Below are positions 16,289-24,220 of a DNA stretch of 41,641 nt, one piece after another. This stretch comes from Acidobacteriota bacterium (lineage in GTDB: Bacteria > Acidobacteriota > Terriglobia > Bryobacterales > Bryobacteraceae). A program made the translations under genes and the position numbers. The number at the start of each line of letters is the position of its first letter. Positions within the stretch are counted from its first letter, which is position 1. The notes under the pieces are model-generated. The model had not been told where the DNA came from. It saw only the letters and a list, made by a program, of their open reading frames with translations, and made no database searches. The DNA lies in NCBI GenBank assembly GCA_016870915.1, contig VFZY01000032.1, forward strand, positions 1 to 41,641, written 5' to 3'.

Positions 16289-16939
16289 CGCCTTGGCGAC
16301 AGCCTCCGCCTTCGAGTGCACCTGAAGCTTTTCGTAGATCCGCTTCATGTGGTAGGCAACGGTGTTGGCCGTGACCCCGAGTTTCTTAGCCGCGGTTTTC
16401 AGATTGTCGCCCTCGGCCATCATCTTCAACACACGCAGTTCGTGGGGCGTGAGATTGTGGGCGGCGGTCTCCGGGGGTTGAAAGCGGCGGAACAACTCCA
16501 TCACACGGCGTGCAATGGCGGGTGACATGGGTGCGCCGCCGTCGACAATCTCGCGGATGCCGTCGAGGATCGCCGAAGGAGGCGAGTTTTTCAGCAGATA
16601 GCCTTCGGCGCCGGCGCAGATGGCTTCGAAGATTCGCTGGTCGTCGTCGAACACCGTGAGAACGATCATGGCCAGGCGCGGGTAGCGTTCACGCAGCAGG
16701 CGGATACCATCAATGCCGCTCATGCCGGGCAGGCCAAGGTCGATGACAACGACATCCGGGAGGTTGGCCTCCAGGCCCGGCAGCGCATCTTCCATGGAGC
16801 CGTAGGCGCCCAGGCAGGCAAAGCCATCGGTTCCACCGATGAGCGCACGGAGGCTTTCGCGGACCACCGTGCGGTCTTCGACGAGGGAGACTGTGATTGT
16901 GCGCAGGCCGGATACGGCGGGAGTCCTCCGTAGGTTCAT
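16265..16939 (-). CDS. NarL/FixJ family response regulator
   Basis: The 224-residue protein has a receiver domain (SLVEDRTVV, phospho-acceptor Asp in VVVIDLGLPGMSG near residue 67, Thr in MIVLTVF, Lys in GYLLKNS near 116) and a C-terminal LuxR-type HTH (LTPHELRVLKMMAEGDNLKTAAKKLGVTANTVAYHMKRIYEKL). The first acidic pair is ED where many members have DD. It is expected to bind DNA as a dimer once phosphorylated. The palindrome CTACCTGTTTGGGTAG lies 28 bases before the ATG. Its proper partner should be the kinase encoded immediately upstream, but that gene is truncated. Its 3' end overlaps the convergent regulator gene. No clear ribosome site is visible. Confidence 0.9.
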   Translation of the reverse strand: MNLRRTPAVSGLRTITVSLVEDRTVVRESLRALIGGTDGFACLGAYGSMEDALPGLEANLPDVVVIDLGLPGMSGIDGIRLLRERYPRLAMIVLTVFDDDQRIFEAICAGAEGYLLKNSPPSAILDGIREIVDGGAPMSPAIARRVMELFRRFQPPETAAHNLTPHELRVLKMMAEGDNLKTAAKKLGVTANTVAYHMKRIYEKLQVHSKAEAVAKALRQGLLR

Positions 16940-16966
16940 GGTAACGTCGGGGGCGAATGGGGCGCA

Positions 16967-16982
16967 CTACCTGTTTGGGTAG
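16967..16982. promoter_or_regulatory. Candidate operator before the response regulator
   Basis: CTACCTGTTTGGGTAG is a 16-bp inverted repeat that differs from the one at 13355-13370 at only three central bases. It lies in the 49-bp gap between the kinase remnant and the response-regulator start, where an autoregulatory site would fit. The 7-2-7 geometry is that of NarL-type sites. Confidence 0.6.
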
Positions 16983-16988
16983 CTTTGT

Positions 16989-17462
16989 TCATTGCCGTCC
17001 GGCCGGGAGACGGCAGAGAATTCGAGTTCCGCGAGGCTCGACCGGACTCAACTCGAAGTGCCCGCCAAGCTTTGCGGCCCGTGCGCGCATGGAGCGGAGG
17101 CCGGTGCCGGCGGACAAGCGGGCGTGGCCGCTCAGCCCGCACCCGTCATCTTCGACGGTCAACTCGACCGATCCCCCTGAGATCGCAAGGCGAGCGGCGA
17201 CGCGTGAACAGCCGGAGTGCCGCGCGGCGTTGTGGACGCTTTCCTTGAAAATCAGCAGCAGGTCGCGCCGGGTCTCAAGCGGCAAGAGACGCGTCTCGTC
17301 CGAGGGTACGTGGAACTCAAAGTCGATGTCACGGGCCGCGAAAAGGTCCGATCCGAAGCGCCGCATGCGCAGGGCCAGATCGCTCAGCCGGTCATTGTGG
17401 GGATGGATGGACCAGACGATATCGCTCATTGAGGAGATGACCTCGCGGCTGGCCGAGGACAT
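16989..17462 (-). CDS. Truncated sensor histidine kinase (ATPase domain only)
   Basis: The 157 residues match the C-terminal part of a NarX/LiaS-type histidine kinase: the end of the dimerisation helices (SREVISSMSDIVWSIHPHNDRLSDLALRM), an N-box (IFKESVHNAARHSGC), a G1-type DDGCGL, and GTGLRSMRARAAKLGG. The phospho-acceptor His and any sensor or membrane part are missing. The frame upstream of the ATG reads TEASGLIER before a stop at 17490-17492, continuing the kinase homology, so the coding sequence was once longer. Intact kinases of this family usually exceed 350 residues. It may still bind ATP, but self-phosphorylation looks impossible. It probably once partnered the response regulator encoded 49 bp downstream. 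Confidence 0.7.
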   Translation of the reverse strand: MSSASREVISSMSDIVWSIHPHNDRLSDLALRMRRFGSDLFAARDIDFEFHVPSDETRLLPLETRRDLLLIFKESVHNAARHSGCSRVAARLAISGGSVELTVEDDGCGLSGHARLSAGTGLRSMRARAAKLGGHFELSPVEPRGTRILCRLPAGRQ

Positions 17463-17489
17463 CCGTTCAATGAGGCCCGAGGCTTCCGT

Positions 17490-17563
17490 TTAATGGGCAG
17501 TCGTTCGGCGAACAGGCCCATGGCCGCCGCCACGCAGAAGGTTGGAAAGAAACCCCACCGCAT
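17490..17563 (-). pseudogene. Possible 5' remnant of the sensor kinase
   Basis: In the adjacent reading frame an ATG at 17561-17563 opens a short hydrophobic stretch (WGFFPTFCVAAAMGLFAERL) that looks like a membrane segment followed by a charged linker, as at a sensor kinase N-terminus. It is out of frame with the ATPase part and is separated from it by the stop at 17490. A deletion plus a frameshift would explain the pattern, but the stretch is too short for certainty. Confidence 0.3.
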
Positions 17564-17662
17564 CAGGTAACCCCGCTCAACGCCGGATCTTGATTATAGC
17601 CCTGGTGCGGACCACCACCCTGGGCGCGGGGGACATATACTGGACTCGGAGACCAACCAGCC

Positions 17663-20600
17663 ATGCGACTGATCTTTCTGATTCTACTGACCACCGCGGC
17701 GGCCTTCGGCCAAGCCGTTACCGCCTCACTTGTGGGAGCCATCACGGATTCGTCGGGTGGAGCGGTGCCCGAAGCCACGGTGCGCATCACCGAAACGCAG
17801 ACCGGCGTGGCTCGTCAGCTCACAACCAGCGCGGAAGGACTGTTCAGCCAGCCCTATCTTCCGCCGGGTGTGTATACGGTGGAGGTGGAGCGGGCAGGCT
17901 TCAAGAAGGTGTCGCGGAGCAACATCCAGCTTCAGGTGGCGACCACGGTACGCGTGGATTTCACGCTGGAGCCCGGCATGGTGACGGAGACGGTTCAGGT
18001 GACCGCCGAATCGCCGCTGTTGCAGACGGATCGCAGTGACGTGAGCCGCACGGTGACGTCGCAGGCCGTGAGGGAACTGCCGGTGGCCAACCGGAGCTTT
18101 CAGGCACTGGCGGGATTGATGCCGGGAGTCACACCGCCGATCGCCAATTTCACTGCGCTTGAAGATCCGCAGCGCACGTCTTTCTTCCAGGCCAACGGGC
18201 AGGGGAACTCGGCGAACAACGTGCAGGTGGATGGTGTGGACAATAACAACGTGACGCTGGGGCTGACGATCTACATTCCGCCGGCGGAAGGCGTGCAGGA
18301 GGTGAGCATCAGCACGTCGAACTTCAACGCGGAGTTCGGGCGGGCGGGCGGCGCGGTGCTGAACGTGATCACGCGCGGCGGCACCAATCAGTTGCATGGA
18401 AGCCTCTTCCACTTTCACCGGAACGCCTCCTTGCGGGCGCGCAACTTCTTCAACTTCGTACCGCAGCCGAAGCCGGCGTTCGTGCGCAACCAGTACGGAG
18501 GCACGGTGGGCGGACCCATCCGGCGCAATAAGACGTTCTTCTTCGGGTCCGTGCAGGCCACCAGCGAACACCGCGCCACCACGCAGTTCAACACGATTCC
18601 CGTGGCCGCATGGCGCACCGGCGATTTCAACGGCGTGCCGGGCTTGAATCTGTATGATCCGCGCACGGGGACGGCGACGGGCGCGGGCCGGACGCCGTTC
18701 GCGGAAGGCCGGATCCCCTCAAGCAGGATTCACCCGATCGCATCGCGGCTGGCGTCGTTCCTGCCGGCGACGAACCAGGCGGGGCTGGCCAACAATATTG
18801 TGGGGAACGTGCCGTTCAAGCTGGATACCTACACCTACGACGCACGAGTCGACCACAACTTCAACGAGCGCAACAGCATGTTTCTGAAGTATGCCTATGT
18901 GCCGTCGGACGTGGCGCAGGATGCACTGCTGGGGCTTAAGATCGGCGATGGCGTGGCCAGCACGGGCGCCAACCATACCGTCGCTCTGAACTACAACCGC
19001 CAGTGGAGCCCGACGCTGCTGATGGAATCGCGCTTTGGCTACAACCGGTACTTTGTGAACGTGAACGGCAACAACGTGGACGACCCGCTGGCAAAGGAAT
19101 TGGGATTCCGCAATCCATTCCCGGACCCGATCAGTGCGCGCGGCCTGCCCCGTTTCGACGTCTCGGGCATGCCGGGTATCGGGGTGCCGGTGGTGTATCC
19201 CTTGGTCAACGCCGACAATCTGTTCAACGCGGTGAACACGTGGAGCAAGAATGTCAACCGGCACACCATGAAGTGGGGCGCCGATGTGCGCCGCATCCGC
19301 GCGGACCGCTTCCAGCCGCAGGGGCTCAACTTCGGCCCCCGGGGCCGCTTCCAGTTCAACCCGGGAACGGCGGCGCTGCCAGGCGCGCCGCTGGGCGCTT
19401 TCGGCACGCTGGGCAACTCATTCGCGGCGTTTCTGATCAACGCTCCGGACGTTTCTTCCCGGACGTTCCAGACGGTCACTCCCACCAACCGCCTGACGCA
19501 GCTTTTCTTCTTCTTCCATGACTCGTGGCAGGTGACATCGCGCCTCACCCTGGATCTGGGCTTGCGATACGAGGCCCATTCGACGGTGAAGCCGCGCTAC
19601 GCCGGCGGGGCGTCGAACTACGACATTTCGAACAACAGCCTGGTGGTGGCGGGCGTGGGCGGCATCGGCCTGAGCACCAACGTCGACTTCGACCGGAACA
19701 ACTGGGCGCCGCGGGTGGGGTTTGCCTACAAGGTATCGCCGAAGGCAGTGCTGCGCGGCGGCTATGGCACCAGCTATTACACCGGGAGGTTCGGGTTCAC
19801 GGGCGGCACGCTTTCCACACAGTTCCCGGTGATCTACAACGTGCAGAACGGGGTGGCGAACGACTTCCGGATCGACGGGAGCATGGATACGATTGAGCCG
19901 GTTCCGGTGGTGCCCATTCCGTCGAGCGGCGTGATCAACCCGGCGCCCAACCAGGGCTTTTTCACGATTCCCCGCAAGACCCCCATCCCGTTTGTGCACA
20001 GCTACAGCCTGACCTATCAGCGGGAGTTGGGGCTGGGTGTGGTGATGGACGCCGCTTACGTGGGATCGCTGGGGCGGCGCCTGCCCAGCCAGCGCGAGCT
20101 GAACCACGCCTTGCCAGGGCAGGGCGCGGCCGGGCTGCGGTTCAATCAGCTCTTCGGCCGGACGGCGAGTGTCGCCGAGCGCGCCAATGCCTACAACAAC
20201 AACTACAACTCCCTGCAGGCGAATTTTCAGAAGCGCTTCTCGAATGGCTTGCAGTTCGGTCTGGCATACACGTGGAGCAAGGTGTTGAGCGTGCAGGACG
20301 ATCAGGGCGGCTTCGTGATCACGGCGATTGTCCGCCGCAACTACGGGCCCACGTCGTTTGACCGGAATCAGATGATGGTGTTCAACCACCTGTGGGAACT
20401 GCCGTTCGGCAAGGGGAAGCCATTTGCGAATACCGGCGCCATGCGGCATGTGGCGGGCGGGTGGCAGGTGAACGGAATCTACCGGGCGGTGAGCGGATCG
20501 CCGTTCAATATCTCGGCGGATGCGGGACCGTGCAACTGTCCAGGCAATGGGCAGTTCGCCGACGTGGTGGGCAAGTACAAGATTTTGGGCGGCGTGGGCC

Positions 20601-20905
20601 CGGGGCAGCGCTTCTTCGATGTCTCGGCATTCGCCGCGCCGGGCGCCAACCGCTTCGGGAACGCGGGGCGCAATGTCGGCCGGGGTCCGAATCTGTTCAA
20701 CTACGACTTTTCAGTGTTCCGGAATTTCGATCTCCGGGAAGGGTGGAAGCTGGAGTTCCGCACGGAGTTCTACAATCTGACGAATACGCCGCAGTTCGCT
20801 AATCCGGTGGGCAACGTGAACGCCGGGAACTTCAGCCAGATCACGGGGACCATCGCAGGCGCCGGTGAGCGCGAGGTGCAGTTTGCGCTGCGTCTGCGAT
20901 TTTGA
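17663..20905 (+). CDS. TonB-dependent receptor, Oar-like, with carboxypeptidase-regulatory domain
   Basis: A 1080-residue outer-membrane receptor of the acidobacterial Oar-like type. A signal peptide (MRLIFLILLTTAAAFGQA) leads into a carboxypeptidase-regulatory-like beta sandwich (residues 20-110: ASLVGAITDSSGGAVPEATVRI, YTVEVERAGFKK). A plug region follows at about 120-260 (RELPVANRSFQALAGLMPGVT, VQVDGVDNNNVT, FNAEFGRAGGAVLNVITRGGTN). The remainder is a beta barrel ending RLRF; a terminal Phe is the usual outer-membrane assembly signal. Such receptors import large substrates, often carbohydrates or peptides, with energy from TonB/ExbBD; the substrate here is unknown. CGGAG lies about 11 bases before the ATG. 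It is a single gene, convergent with the NYN gene. Confidence 0.93.
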   Translation: MRLIFLILLTTAAAFGQAVTASLVGAITDSSGGAVPEATVRITETQTGVARQLTTSAEGLFSQPYLPPGVYTVEVERAGFKKVSRSNIQLQVATTVRVDFTLEPGMVTETVQVTAESPLLQTDRSDVSRTVTSQAVRELPVANRSFQALAGLMPGVTPPIANFTALEDPQRTSFFQANGQGNSANNVQVDGVDNNNVTLGLTIYIPPAEGVQEVSISTSNFNAEFGRAGGAVLNVITRGGTNQLHGSLFHFHRNASLRARNFFNFVPQPKPAFVRNQYGGTVGGPIRRNKTFFFGSVQATSEHRATTQFNTIPVAAWRTGDFNGVPGLNLYDPRTGTATGAGRTPFAEGRIPSSRIHPIASRLASFLPATNQAGLANNIVGNVPFKLDTYTYDARVDHNFNERNSMFLKYAYVPSDVAQDALLGLKIGDGVASTGANHTVALNYNRQWSPTLLMESRFGYNRYFVNVNGNNVDDPLAKELGFRNPFPDPISARGLPRFDVSGMPGIGVPVVYPLVNADNLFNAVNTWSKNVNRHTMKWGADVRRIRADRFQPQGLNFGPRGRFQFNPGTAALPGAPLGAFGTLGNSFAAFLINAPDVSSRTFQTVTPTNRLTQLFFFFHDSWQVTSRLTLDLGLRYEAHSTVKPRYAGGASNYDISNNSLVVAGVGGIGLSTNVDFDRNNWAPRVGFAYKVSPKAVLRGGYGTSYYTGRFGFTGGTLSTQFPVIYNVQNGVANDFRIDGSMDTIEPVPVVPIPSSGVINPAPNQGFFTIPRKTPIPFVHSYSLTYQRELGLGVVMDAAYVGSLGRRLPSQRELNHALPGQGAAGLRFNQLFGRTASVAERANAYNNNYNSLQANFQKRFSNGLQFGLAYTWSKVLSVQDDQGGFVITAIVRRNYGPTSFDRNQMMVFNHLWELPFGKGKPFANTGAMRHVAGGWQVNGIYRAVSGSPFNISADAGPCNCPGNGQFADVVGKYKILGGVGPGQRFFDVSAFAAPGANRFGNAGRNVGRGPNLFNYDFSVFRNFDLREGWKLEFRTEFYNLTNTPQFANPVGNVNAGNFSQITGTIAGAGEREVQFALRLRF

Positions 20906-20944
20906 GCCAATGCGGTTCAGGCAAGGCCAGCGGGCCGATTGTCT

Positions 20945-20961
20945 GGCTCAGCGATTGAGCC
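20945..20961. other. Short hairpin between convergent genes
   Basis: GGCTCA (20945-20950) and TGAGCC (20956-20961) form a perfect 6-bp stem around GCGAT between the receptor gene and the NYN gene. There is no T-run, so a terminator role is weakly supported. Confidence 0.35.
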
Positions 20962-21000
20962 TTGGGACTCTGGATTTGGCGCGCGGCCCCGCTCCACCAG

Positions 21001-21618
21001 CTAGGCCATCGTTGCCGGTTGCGGAGCCGCCTCAAGCGGCCATTCAATCGGCCGCTTGAAATCACAATGCGCCAGGAGCTCTGGAGCGGGCGTGCATCCG
21101 GGAATGCAGACGAGCGCAACCTGAATACCAGTCCGTCGAACCAGCTTCATCGCCGGGACACAATCAGTGTCGTTAGTCATGAGGGCGATTAGATCAACGG
21201 AGCGGTTGGCAGCGATCGTTGCCATGTCGAGTCCGATCCGCATGTCCACTCCTTTCTGTTCGAACTTCGGAATGAAGTCGGAATCCACCGGAGGATTCGA
21301 GGGCCGGTGACCTCGCCGGATCACATACCCGCGAAACTTAAGCACGCCGCGTCGAACGGCGAAAAGATCCTTACGGGCAAGATCGTTGAGGTAGGGCGTT
21401 GTCTGGTTGAATGTCTGAACCGCTCGCGACACGGGCAGCTTAGTCTGGCCGTTGAAAAGGGCGCAGTCGTAGTAGAGAATTCGAATGATCTCTTCCGTGC
21501 CGAGACCACAGGACAGCCCTACCTTTTCGATGTAGTCTGCATCGATCACCTTCTTTGCCCGCTTGAGATAGCTGCGTAGGTGGCCGCCGTCGATAAGGAC
21601 GGTAATCTTCTTGTCCAA
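21001..21618 (-). CDS. NYN-domain (LabA/DUF88-type) putative nuclease
   Basis: The 205-residue protein has the PIN-like NYN fold: KITVLIDGGHLRSYLK at the start, ILYYDCALF near residue 50, KGVDMRIGLDMATIAA near 125, then IALMTNDTDCVPAMKLVRRTGIQVALV. Asp residues in LIDGG, KGVDM and NDTD are those that bind metal in this family, which cleaves RNA in characterised members. No OST-HTH or other extra domain is present. The TTG start is forced by a stop nine bases upstream. A hand count over 21301-21600 gives about 57% GC, below the surrounding genes, which hints at transfer. A strong hairpin sits 17 bases before the start. The biological role is unknown. Confidence 0.8.
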   Translation of the reverse strand: MDKKITVLIDGGHLRSYLKRAKKVIDADYIEKVGLSCGLGTEEIIRILYYDCALFNGQTKLPVSRAVQTFNQTTPYLNDLARKDLFAVRRGVLKFRGYVIRRGHRPSNPPVDSDFIPKFEQKGVDMRIGLDMATIAANRSVDLIALMTNDTDCVPAMKLVRRTGIQVALVCIPGCTPAPELLAHCDFKRPIEWPLEAAPQPATMA

Positions 21619-21635
21619 TGTGGCTCACATGAGGT

Positions 21636-21661
21636 GAGGCCCGCAGTTTCCTGCGGGCCTC
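21636..21661 (-). promoter_or_regulatory. Strong leader hairpin before the NYN gene
   Basis: GAGGCCCGCAG (21636-21646) and CTGCGGGCCTC (21651-21661) form a perfect 11-bp stem with a four-base loop, ending 17 bases upstream of the TTG start. There is no T-run. It could control translation or RNA stability of the NYN messenger, or terminate read-through. Confidence 0.5.
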
Positions 21662-21806
21662 GGATTGTTGCTCGCCATACGAGCGTAACGGAAATTGGAC
21701 GTCATTGCACTGAAGGCATCGCCATCCAGAACAAGAATAGCAAACACGGCAGACTATCTCAAGGGTAGTTCCCATTGCAGAAATAGAACACCACCATCTC
21801 AAGAGC

Positions 21807-21825
21807 GATCGGAAGCTTTCCGATC
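21807..21825. terminator. Hairpin downstream of the sugar cassette
   Basis: GATCGGAA (21807-21814) and TTCCGATC (21818-21825) form an 8-bp stem with a GCT loop 22 bp after the SIS gene stop. A five-T run follows on the plus strand; the minus-strand side, which matters for the cassette, has only a weak CTCTT. It may act in either direction. Confidence 0.45.
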
Positions 21826-21846
21826 AGAGGTTTTTCAGAGGACTCT

Positions 21847-22416
21847 TCACGCGCTGGGAGCGGCCTGCTGATCCATGAAGTAGTAGCCGATCATGTGGCA
21901 CACAATCATGTGGGCGTCTTCAATGCGGCCCATGTGGGGGACCGGCGCCTGAATGTTGAGCTGGGCGAGACCCGCCAGTTTGCCCCCGTCGCGGCCCGTC
22001 AGGGCGAGCGTGCGGCAGCCGATGGAGTTGGCGTACTCAAACACCCGCAGGACATTGGGTGAGTTGCCGGAGCCGCTGATGCCCATCACCAGGTCGCCTG
22101 GCTGCGCGAAGTTCTTGAGCTGTTCGACAAAGGCCTGCTCGTAGGCGACATCGTTCGAATAGGCGGTGAGGGTGGGCAGCGAGTCCGTGAGGGCCATGAT
22201 GCGGAAGCGCTTGGCGTAGCCGAAGCTGGCTCCCTTGACGATATCGCAGGCGAAGTGGGAGGCTGTGGAGGCGCTGCCGCCGTTGCCGCAGACAAAGATG
22301 GTGCGGCCCTGATCGCGAGCCTCTTCAAACCAGCCGATGGCCTGGTTGACGCGTTCGAGATCGAGTGAGTCGATGGTCTTGAGCAGTTCGGTCTTGTATT
22401 GTTCAGCGAAGTTCAT
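21847..22416 (-). CDS. SIS-domain phosphosugar isomerase, GmhA-like
   Basis: A 189-residue single SIS domain close to sedoheptulose-7-phosphate isomerase (GmhA) in size and motifs: FVCGNGGSASTASHFACDI near residue 42, YSNDVAYEQAFVEQLKNF near 87, GISGSGNSPNVLRVFEYA near 112, and the C-terminal VPHMGRIEDAHMIVCHMIGYYF. GmhA converts sedoheptulose-7-phosphate to D-glycero-D-manno-heptose-7-phosphate, the first step to LPS or S-layer heptose. The context (kinase plus HAD phosphatase) fits a heptose pathway, but no nucleotidyltransferase is present, so another phosphosugar is possible. Its ATG overlaps the ROK stop codon by 4 bp. It is the last gene of the cassette. Confidence 0.85.
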   Translation of the reverse strand: MNFAEQYKTELLKTIDSLDLERVNQAIGWFEEARDQGRTIFVCGNGGSASTASHFACDIVKGASFGYAKRFRIMALTDSLPTLTAYSNDVAYEQAFVEQLKNFAQPGDLVMGISGSGNSPNVLRVFEYANSIGCRTLALTGRDGGKLAGLAQLNIQAPVPHMGRIEDAHMIVCHMIGYYFMDQQAAPSA

Positions 22417-23252
22417 GAGATTTCTTCCGTGAGTGCGAGCGCGCCGTGGAGCACGCTGTCATCGGCGAGCGCGGCGGGAACCACATCGATGCGCGCGCGC
22501 GACCAGGAGGTGATCTGGCGCCGGAGTTCGGCGCGCAGAGGATCAAAGAGAGCGGGTCCTGCCTTGCCGATGCCGCCGCCCACGACAAGGCGGGCCGGGT
22601 TGAGCAGCATGATGATGGTCTTGAGACCACGCGCCAGCAGGACGACGTACCGTTCGACGAATGACGGGTCCGTCAGGAGTTCGCGCGCGGGAATGCCGTG
22701 GTCGCGCTCCAGCCAGAGGCCGCAGCACATGCGCTCCAGGCAGCCGCGGGCGCCGCAAAGGCACTCAGGACCATCGGGCACCACGGTGGTGTGGCCGATT
22801 TCGCCGGCATAGGAGTCCGCCCCGCGATAGATGCGGCCTTGGGAGACGATACCGCCGCCGATGCCGGTGGAGAGGGTCATGTAGAAGACCGGGTCAAGCC
22901 CGCGGGCGGCGCCGGCGCGGGCTTCCCCAAGGGCGCCCACGTTGGCGTCGTTATCGATGATGACCGGTACTTTGAGGCGGTCCCTGAGCACAGCGCCCAG
23001 TTCGAATCCGGACCAGCCGCCAACGTGCGTGGAAAGTGCAACGCGTTGGGCGTCAAACAGCACCGGCCCTCCAAATCCCACGCCACAGCGGTCAAAGCGC
23101 CAGGATTCGGCGATGGCCGCGACGCGGCCGAGCATCCAATCGGGCCCGCCATCGCGGTTGGTGGCTTCGGAAACGCGTTGGATCATCCGCTCGCCATCGA
23201 AGAGGGCGATGGTGAACTTCGTGCCGCCGATGTCGATGGCAAGGGTCCTCAT
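22413..23252 (-). CDS. ROK family sugar kinase
   Basis: The 279-residue protein is a ROK-type kinase: N-terminal phosphate-binding TLAIDIGGTKFTIAL, VIIDNDANVGALGEARAG near residue 100 with the catalytic Asp in NDAN, LSTGIGGGIV, and the zinc-binding stretch GHTTVVPDGPECLCGARGCLE near 160. There is no N-terminal HTH, so it is an enzyme and not a NagC/XylR-type repressor. Most ROK kinases phosphorylate glucose, N-acetylmannosamine, N-acetylglucosamine or fructose; the substrate here is unknown. It overlaps both neighbours by 4 bp (ATGA), which implies coupled expression with the PfkB-type kinase and the isomerase. Two different sugar kinases in one cassette is unusual. Confidence 0.87.
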   Translation of the reverse strand: MRTLAIDIGGTKFTIALFDGERMIQRVSEATNRDGGPDWMLGRVAAIAESWRFDRCGVGFGGPVLFDAQRVALSTHVGGWSGFELGAVLRDRLKVPVIIDNDANVGALGEARAGAARGLDPVFYMTLSTGIGGGIVSQGRIYRGADSYAGEIGHTTVVPDGPECLCGARGCLERMCCGLWLERDHGIPARELLTDPSFVERYVVLLARGLKTIIMLLNPARLVVGGGIGKAGPALFDPLRAELRRQITSWSRARIDVVPAALADDSVLHGALALTEEIS

Positions 23253-24220
23253 GGCTCGGCCAGCTCCTGTGGGGAGGCAGTTCCGGTGCCTTTCTTCATG
23301 ATGGTCACGGATGCCACGCGGTGGCCGAAGAGGGCGGCGGCGCGAGCGGGCGCCCCGGCGGCAAGCGCCATGGCGGCTCCGGCGGAGAAGCTGTCACCCG
23401 CGCCGCAGATATCCACGGGGTTGGCTACGCGCGTGGTCTCGACGAAATCGCGGCCGGCGGCGGTTTCGATGGTGATGCCCGCGCCGCCGTGGGTGACGAA
23501 CAGGGCCGGCGCATTGCCGTGGGCCCGCAGGCTGGCCAGGGTGGCGCCGGCGCCCAGGCGAGCCAGCGCCTCGGCGGCCTCGTCTTCATTGGGCTTGATG
23601 TGGATGCCGCGAAAGTGCTCGATGCGGCGCCTTGAATCGGCCCAGATGATCGTGCCGGGGTGGGATTGGGCGAGTTCAGCGATTGCCTCGCGCACGGCAG
23701 GCGTCACAACGCCGCCGCAGCCGGTTTCAGCCTGGTCTGAGATGAGGACGGCGTCGAACCCGGTGAAGCTCTCGCGGATCAGTTCGATGAACTGCTCTTC
23801 GTCCCGGCGCGGCAGCGGCTGTGTGTTGATGAAGTCGACCCGGGGCAGATCCTCCTGACCCGTGGCCTGGTTCAGCAGCTTGGTGTAGGTGAAGGTGTGA
23901 ACGCGCGGCGACACCACCACCAGGTCGCTTGAGATGCGGCGTCTGTTGAGTGCGTGCCTCAGTTCGTAGCCGAAGCCGTCATCGCCGATGACACCGGCGA
24001 CGGCCACCTCGCCCACGCCGAGCGCCGCCAGGTTGTTGGCCACGGTGCCGCCGGCGCCGGGCGTGACTTCCGTGGCGGTGACCGCCGTGCGCGGGATGCC
24101 GGTCTCGCGGGATGGTTCGGCCAGCGAGGGATCGTAGCGGCACCACCGGTCCAGGCAAATATCGCCGATGACGAGGGCCCGCAGGGAGGGCAGTTGAGCC
24201 AGGATGCGGTCCGTGGTCAT
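23249..24220 (-). CDS. PfkB-family kinase resembling HldE/RfaE N-terminal domain
   Basis: The 323-residue protein is a PfkB-type carbohydrate kinase similar to the HldE/RfaE kinase domain: ALVIGDICLDRWCRYDPSLAEPSRETG at the N-terminus, GAGGTVANNLAALGV near residue 55, FINTQPLPRRDEEQF, IKPNEDEA, and the ATP/catalytic signature VDICGAGDSFSAGAAMALAAG near 275 with the GAGD base. HldE phosphorylates D-glycero-D-manno-heptose-7-phosphate at C1. The nucleotidyltransferase half of bifunctional HldE is missing here. The start at 24220 gives an ATGA overlap with the preceding gene; a start 15 bases earlier is possible. Substrate assignment to heptose is inference from resemblance and the GmhA-like neighbour. 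Confidence 0.82.
   Translation of the reverse strand: MTTDRILAQLPSLRALVIGDICLDRWCRYDPSLAEPSRETGIPRTAVTATEVTPGAGGTVANNLAALGVGEVAVAGVIGDDGFGYELRHALNRRRISSDLVVVSPRVHTFTYTKLLNQATGQEDLPRVDFINTQPLPRRDEEQFIELIRESFTGFDAVLISDQAETGCGGVVTPAVREAIAELAQSHPGTIIWADSRRRIEHFRGIHIKPNEDEAAEALARLGAGATLASLRAHGNAPALFVTHGGAGITIETAAGRDFVETTRVANPVDICGAGDSFSAGAAMALAAGAPARAAALFGHRVASVTIMKKGTGTASPQELAEP

Noticed and set aside
20945-21006. Possible tRNA or tRNA fragment on either strand
   Set aside because: Short D-arm-like and CCAAATCC-like stretches occur, but no acceptor stem, anticodon stem or T arm with GGTTCGAATCC can be formed.
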